Below, one piece after another: positions 7,378 through 12,080 of a stretch of 12,080 nucleotides of DNA (the stretch's first letter is position 1; each line of letters begins with the position of its first letter). The notes under the pieces are model-generated. The model ran no database searches, was not told the origin of the DNA, and saw only the letters and a program-made list of their open reading frames with translations. The stretch is from contig JANDJZ010000169.1 of NCBI GenBank assembly GCA_027943245.1, positions 1-12,080 of the forward strand, read 5' to 3'. The position numbers and the translations under genes are program-made. This DNA comes from Acanthamoeba sp. SK_2022b (taxonomy: Eukaryota; Discosea; Longamoebia; Acanthamoebidae).

Positions 7378-9435
7378 TTACCAGAGCGTGGCGCGGTCGT
7401 CGACGATCCGTCGCGCACCGCGGAGCTGGGCGGTAAACTCTGTCCAGCGAGCCACTGCGCCGCCCATGCGGGCCCTGACCTCCCCGTTGACTCGGTTCCA
7501 CGTGTCGAGCAGGGAGGCCGCCTCGGCGCTTTCGACTCGGTCCAGGGCCTCTCTGTAGGCGGCGAACTGGCGAGCGACGAGCTTCTCCTGCGCCCGCTTG
7601 ATGGAGGCGCGGTCCTCGAGGAACGCTATCCCGTTCCTGAGCTTCTTCGCGTCCTTGGGCACGCGCGGGCCCAACCGCTGATCCAGCGTATGCGAGAGAT
7701 CGCGCGTGGCGGCCTGCACCTCCGGGTCGGGCTGCTCGGGGAGCGCCTGGACGAGGCCCTGCGTGGCCCGGAGTGCCTCCAGGGCTTGCCCGGACCGAAG
7801 AAAGCTCTGGTGATCGCAACGGGAGCGGTCACTACGGAAGACTCGCAGTGGCGCGCGTGCGGAGGGGAGGGGAGGGGTGGCCCACCTGCTCGATGACCTG
7901 CGCCTGGTGCACCACGGGGGACGTGTAGTGGGCGCGGTTGGACAGGACGGCGGTGACGAGTCTCTGCTGCTTGGCGAGAAGGATCGGGCGGATGTCCTGC
8001 TCCACCGAATCGAGCCAGCGCAGCATCGCCTCCCGGCAGCGAATGTCTGGAAAGACGTGCGCCCACCCTCGCGCGCAATCAGATCTGGCCGCCCCTCTCG
8101 CCGAGAGAGAGAGAGAGAGAGAGAGGAGGGCAACCTGATATGACGGATGTCTCGAAGCTCATGAAGAAGAACATCCCAAACTGCAGTTCTTTGATGGCCT
8201 GCAGGTCGACCACCTGCTGGAGCGCGGCGATCTCTTGGTTGATCTGCACCAAGGCGTGTGGCACACACGATAGCGGCCATAGAGTGTGTGAGGAACTCGG
8301 GACAACGCGAGCGGGCCTGCACCACGAAGGGAGGTGTCCGTACGGAAGCAAGCGGGAGCTGTATGGGGGAGAGCAGTTCGGCGTCCAGCGAACGCAGCTG
8401 CTCGCGAAGAGCGGGAAAGAGGTGTGGCACGTCACGAGTCGTAGCGCCATTCAGCTGAATCAGCAGTCGGTCCAGCTCTGTGCCATGCCCAACGAACGAA
8501 CGCGCACAATGAGCGGCCCAGCGGGAAGAAAGGGGAGCGGCGAACGTACCGCGCGCCTGGGAGTAGTTGCCGAGCACGCCGAGAAGCTGCTCGGCGCTGG
8601 CGTGCAGGGCGTCTATCCGCGGAGCGAGGGACAAGACCAGGCCCCGCAGGGATACCACGTGGGGGTAGGCCCGTTCGCTGTCCTCGAGGAAGCCCTGCGC
8701 GTTGCTAACGAGCGCGCCGCCCACGCCCTCTGTGCACGGCAACCAACCACCGCGCGGGTGAGGCTTTTCTTCAGGAAGGAGGTACCTAGGTGACGGGGGG
8801 AGGGGATAGAGCACCGCTCAGGTTATGGACGGGCCGTAGGGCAAAGCTTGCACCTTGGCCCAGCTCAACAGAGACCGTGGAGAGATGTACGGCTACCAAC
8901 CTGTGTGCATGGGAGGGGTAATGAGCAAGTCGCCTCTACGCGCGTGGAGCGGAGGGGAGTGCGGGCTTCAAGAGAGGAACGTACAAGGTGGCGCCGGTCA
9001 AGGCCAACGTGGCCGTGGTCGAGGCCCACAAGCACGTGCGCCAACGGCGGCGTGCTGCTCGGCGGCGTTTGCCGTGGGCTAGGCGCAGGAGGCCTGCCCC
9101 GAGGATCGAGCAGCAACCGCCCAGGCCGAGCACCAGCACCAGACAGACAGCCACCCCCGCGATGGACAGGACCAGCATGGACTACTCCCACCACACAGCC
9201 AAATGTTCTCGTGATTGACACACAGCTTGGAGGTGACACTTGGTAGCCGAAAAGGTTGGGGGTGGTCGGGGAAGGGGAGAGCCTACCAGCTGATAGTCCG
9301 TGTGGGTAGGACGGAAGTCGTGCGAGACCGGGGAGAGATCGAGCGTGTAGCGAGGCACCGCTTCATGAGCAGCAGAGGCTAGTCGACTGCTCCACCCCGA
9401 TGGCTGAGCTGCACATGTTCCAATGACTGTGACAT
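7378..9435 (-). CDS. Tweety (TTYH)-like membrane protein with two N-terminal TM helices
   Basis: Exons 5' to 3': 9435-9396, 9360-9287, 9181-8985, 8900-8854, 8729-8550, 8477-8344, 8243-8135, 8046-7886, 7806-7378 (TAA 7380-7378); 456 aa, all phases close. The start region (VQLSHRAVPRYTLDLSPVS, then FRPTHTDYQ) matches the pattern of animal tweety proteins just before TM1. TM1 is about residues 40-68 (LVLSIAGVAVCLVLVLGLGG, then a CC pair), followed by a very basic loop (KRRRAARRRWR, about 76-86) and TM2 about 88-113. The remaining 340 residues are helical and charged, with one N-glycosylation sequon (NYS, about residue 174) and a short hydrophobic patch MFFFM (about 247-251), but no clear TM3-TM5. 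Tweety proteins are membrane proteins implicated in anion conductance and lipid handling. The first intron is only 35 nt (9395-9361). The frame upstream of the chosen ATG stays open to 9840, so a longer N-terminus is possible. Family assignment rests on pattern recognition. Confidence 0.65.
8103..8125. repeat. (GA)n microsatellite in tweety-like intron
   Basis: About 23 bases of GA dinucleotide on the + strand, giving (CU)n in the pre-mRNA of intron 8134-8047. It sits 8 bases after the start of the intron, near the 5' splice site and well before the acceptor TTTCCAG (ending 8047). Confidence 0.9.
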
Positions 9436-10127
9436 GGCATTGAGCTGGGGCTGCACCGCCTTGGGAATGCCGAGGGTGGGTGGGTACCGAGTAGTGTGAC
9501 GGCAGCCCAAGCTCGAGCCAGCAACGCCCCCACACCAACCGCCATACGCGCAGCCTTCGGGTAGTGCTGATGTCCAAGTAGAAGCTGCTTGGTTGCTTGG
9601 TGGCTTCTCCTTGGCTCTTCGAATGTGTAGAACAAAAGACCTGCGCGCCAGCACGGGGTTTGGGCGAAACGGCGTAGGCGAGGAAGGGCCGTAGCCCAGG
9701 ACCTGCGTCGCCGGCAAAGCGGGCGTCGACACACGAAGGCTGCCAGTAAGGGCAAGTGAGTGGAGGAGAGAGCAACCAGCAATTGGCTCGTGGCTGGTCT
9801 CCACTTTGGCGGACTGCCGGCGACAATTCGCCGACCACAACGCTTGATCTTGCTGCTGGCCCTCTATGTGGCTGAGTCTGTGCGGTGGTGGTGGATTGGT
9901 TTCCGCCGTGTTCCAGGAGACCCCCCTTTCCGAAAGGAAAAAAGAACAACAACCTTAATATGTTTTAGTCTTGTTCGGTCAACGTTACATGGTGGTGGTG
10001 CTGATGATGGTGGTGGTGGAGAGCCGGCAGTTGTCGTACACGCTCTTTACATTCGGCCAATCTGTCCCTCTTTCTCCTCCTCCTCCTCCTCCTTACACAC
10101 AAAAATGAGGTCTCGCGTGTGCGAGGA
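9436..10127. other. Intergenic region upstream of tweety-like gene
   Basis: This 692-base stretch should contain the 3' UTR of the coiled-coil gene (near 10127) and the promoter and 5' UTR of the tweety-like gene, both - strand. It includes a TGG-rich stretch at about 9990-10019 and a (TCC)6 run at about 10075-10092, both likely in the 3' UTR. One - strand frame is open from 9840 into the tweety-like start, and part of it just before the ATG (near 9470-9436) looks helix-forming, so a short upstream exon or longer N-terminus cannot be excluded. I found no RNA gene or conserved protein. Confidence 0.45.
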
Positions 10128-10499
10128 TCACGCTGGTGGGCCGCCCAGCCGGCCGCTGCGCATGAGCAAGCGGGAGGCAGGCGTGGTGGGCGCGGACGAG
10201 GCCCTCTTGCGTCGCTGGAGCTTCTTCTCGGCCCGGCGGATGCGCGCCTCGAGCTTCCGTAGCTTGGCCCTCTCGCGCTCGATGGCCTCCTCCACGCGCC
10301 GGAGCTGCTCCTCGCGCACCACCCGCCGCACCTCGTCCTCCTGCCCGGCAAAGTCCTCCTCGACGTCGCCGTCCCCGTGGCCGCCCGCGCTGAAGTCTTC
10401 GGCGCCGGCCTCCCCGTTCTGGCCCTTCTTGATGTTCTCCGCCATCTTCAACAGCTGGCTGAGCACCGCGTCGTTGCCTCCCATCTTGTGCGCGCAATC

Positions 10500-10575
<76 letters not shown>

Positions 10576-11792
10576 AGCCCATGGACGAATCAATCACACT
10601 TGCTCCGTGCAGTGTGATGTGTGGAAGTGGATTGGAATGACTGGCATACCTCGCCAGAGTGGAACGTGCGCCGCTCCCACCGGCCGACCTGCACGCGCGC
10701 AGGGCTGGAGCCCAGCCGCTTGCGGCCGGCCGTGAGCGGGCCGGACTCGACCTCGTCGGAGAGGGCGCGGTCCATGGGGCGGTTGGAGAAGGAGCCCAGG
10801 GAGCCCAGCAGCAGCGGGTTGACCCCGCGACGGGCGGACAGGGGCAGGCGCAGGCTCCCGTACTCGTGGTGCGCGGCGGCGGCGGGCTGCTGCTGCTGCG
10901 GCGGCGGTGGCGAAGACGAGAACGATGGAGGCGGGGAGGACTCGTCGCGGGACGAGCCGAGGCGATCGCCCAGGCGCATGCTCATCCTCATGCGATGGCC
11001 CAGGCCGCGCTTCTCCCCGCTCGACGACGCCGCGGCCTTCTTGCCCTCCGAGGCTCCTCCCTTTGCGCTACTACTCGCGCTGCTCCCCTCGCCGTCCTCG
11101 CATTCGCTGCCGCTACTGCTGGACGTGCCCGACGCGTCGGCGACGTCGACCTTGTCCTTGCGGACGATCGTGCTCCTGCTCTTGTCCTTCTCCTTTTTGC
11201 TCTCTCGTTTCTCTTTCTTTCCTTTTTTCTCTTTCTTTTCCTTTTTCTCTTTCTTGGTCTGTTCTGTTGTTGCGGTGGAGGAGGGAGAGGAGGCGTCATG
11301 TAGGACGTCTGCGTTGCTGCGTCCCTTGGAGAGCCGTGGCGTACGTGCGCTCTTCTTCTCCTTGTCTTTCCCCTTCTTGGTCGTCTCTTTGCCCACCGCA
11401 TCGCTACTACAGTGTAGTGGGGCATCGATTCCGCCGTCGTCGATGCCCAGCAGGCGGTAGCGCTTCTGGAACTCCTCCCAATTGGTCAGGTCGGCCTCCC
11501 CGCTGCCCGAGGGCGCGGAGGCCATCACCACCGCACACGATGCGGCACGTTTGGACTTGCGCGCCCCGAACAGCGAAAACTTTCCTCCTCGCGAGGAGGC
11601 GGATTCTGATGGCGGAGAAGAAGCCGAGGAAGGAGAAGGAGAGGCCGAAGTAGAAGAGGTGATCGGTAGGTGTGGAGATGAAATCGTTGCGCCACGATGG
11701 GGCGACATCTTGAGATTGATGAGGTCCATATTGTCGCTACGTTTTCTCGTGGCCGACGAGGGCCTGCGGCCCTGGTAAATTGCCTCCGTCAT
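10128..11792 (-). CDS. Unrecognised Lys/Ser-rich protein with C-terminal coiled coil
   Basis: Two exons, 11792-10650 and 10484-10128 (TGA), give 499 aa in a continuous frame. The intron 10649-10485 starts GTATGC and carries a long (UG)n run before the acceptor CACAAG. Exon 1 (381 aa) is mostly disordered: a Ser/Pro-rich N-terminus, one compact segment (LTNWEEFQKRYRLLGIDDGG, residues about 101-120), a long Lys/Glu block (KKEKKEKKEKKGKKEKRESK, near 11255-11190), Ser-rich acidic stretches, a short Gln run, and an Arg-rich end. Exon 2 has an acidic part and a 45-residue charged coiled coil (about residues 431-475). No catalytic domain or membrane segment was seen and I do not recognise the family. 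The Lys-rich block could be a nuclear or polyanion-binding region, but that is inference. The ATG at 11792 is the first in a long open frame; the C-terminal exon depends on the intron being removed. Confidence 0.75.
10501..10573. repeat. (CA)n microsatellite in intron of coiled-coil gene
   Basis: An uninterrupted 73-base AC/CA run, the longest microsatellite here. In the - strand pre-mRNA it reads (UG)n and ends 16 bases before the proposed 3' splice site (AG at 10486-10485). If unspliced, the reading frame runs from exon 1 to a stop just before the repeat, truncating the protein by 118 residues. Confidence 0.95.
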
Positions 11793-12080
11793 GGAGAGAA
11801 CTGAAGGCGGTTCTACCTTATCGGGAGTGGGATGCAGTAGGCCTTCTTGTCCGTTTCTTCGCGCAACGTTCGTTGTGTGCCGTTGCTCGCAGCGGCAACA
11901 TTGCTCTCTCTCTAATTAATTTGCGGGTGATTGCCCCACGTTTACGGCGTGACGGGGAAACCAAAAACCCACACAGAAAATGAAAAAGAAATGCGTCGAT
12001 CTCAAGGCTCCCGTTGGTTACGGAGGTGGGCGAGCACCTTTTTGCGATCGCGCTACCCTGTTGTGTGGCCGCAGTTGTTT
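11793..12080. other. Upstream region of coiled-coil gene
   Basis: These 288 bases precede the rightmost gene on its - strand and should hold its 5' UTR and promoter. A CT run and an AT-rich AATTAATT element occur at about 11905-11923. A 67-codon + strand ORF crosses the region (11780-11983) but has no recognisable domain, so I did not call it. No exon of a further gene is identifiable before the window ends. Confidence 0.4.

Noticed and set aside
10501..10573. Possible CRISPR array or telomere-like repeat
   Set aside because: It is a simple dinucleotide run without spacers or a telomere unit.
9760..10617. + strand ORF of 285 codons with a hydrophobic stretch and a Thr/His run
   Set aside because: It spans an intergenic region, the antisense of the coiled-coil exon and the CA repeat. 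No domain, and the hydrophobic part is a short chance segment.
10621..11460. Long + strand open frame (279 codons) opposite the coiled-coil gene
   Set aside because: It is the antisense of the Lys/Glu and Ser-rich exon (giving Phe/Leu/Ser runs). The - strand frame has a longer ORF, a plausible splice to a coiled-coil exon and better protein composition.

Overview
The window looks like nuclear DNA from a compact, GC-rich protist genome, most likely Acanthamoeba or a close relative. The grounds are very GC-rich exons, many GT-AG introns (mostly 50-165 bp), short intergenic gaps, and a gene mix typical of Amoebozoa: a DH-PH RhoGEF, an RWP-RK transcription factor and an ELMO-domain GAP. The species is inferred from these traits and not from a database match. 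There are no bacterial-style operons, rRNA, tRNA, transposase or CRISPR signals.

Layout. Two genes lie on the + strand: the 3' part of a RhoGEF/PH gene (1-2725, cut by the left edge) and an RWP-RK regulator with a Gln/Pro/Ser-rich N-terminus (3176-5105). Three genes lie on the - strand: an ELMOD-type ELMO-domain protein (7365-5317), a tweety-like two-helix membrane protein (9435-7378), and an unrecognised Lys/Ser-rich coiled-coil protein (11792-10128). The + and - blocks converge at 5106-5316. The last 288 bases are upstream of the rightmost gene.

Splice models were built by hand. I joined conserved protein segments across GT-AG boundaries and required the codon phase to match at every junction. 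All five models close in frame: about 576-601 residues visible for the partial RhoGEF, then 510, 343, 456 and 499 aa. The DH-PH linker of the RhoGEF and the 5' ends of the tweety-like and ELMOD genes are the weakest parts.

The genes do not form an obvious pathway. The RhoGEF (Rho/Rac activation) and the ELMOD protein (Arf/Arl GAP) are both small-GTPase regulators but sit in different transcription units. The most unusual points are four: the stop codon of the tweety-like gene lies only 12 bases before the ELMOD start codon, with a phase-compatible 33-nt intron that could fuse them; a long imperfect hairpin sits exactly on the first ELMOD 3' splice site; long microsatellites lie inside introns and read as UG/UUG-rich RNA just before 3' splice sites; and a tweety-like protein appears to lack the usual later membrane helices.
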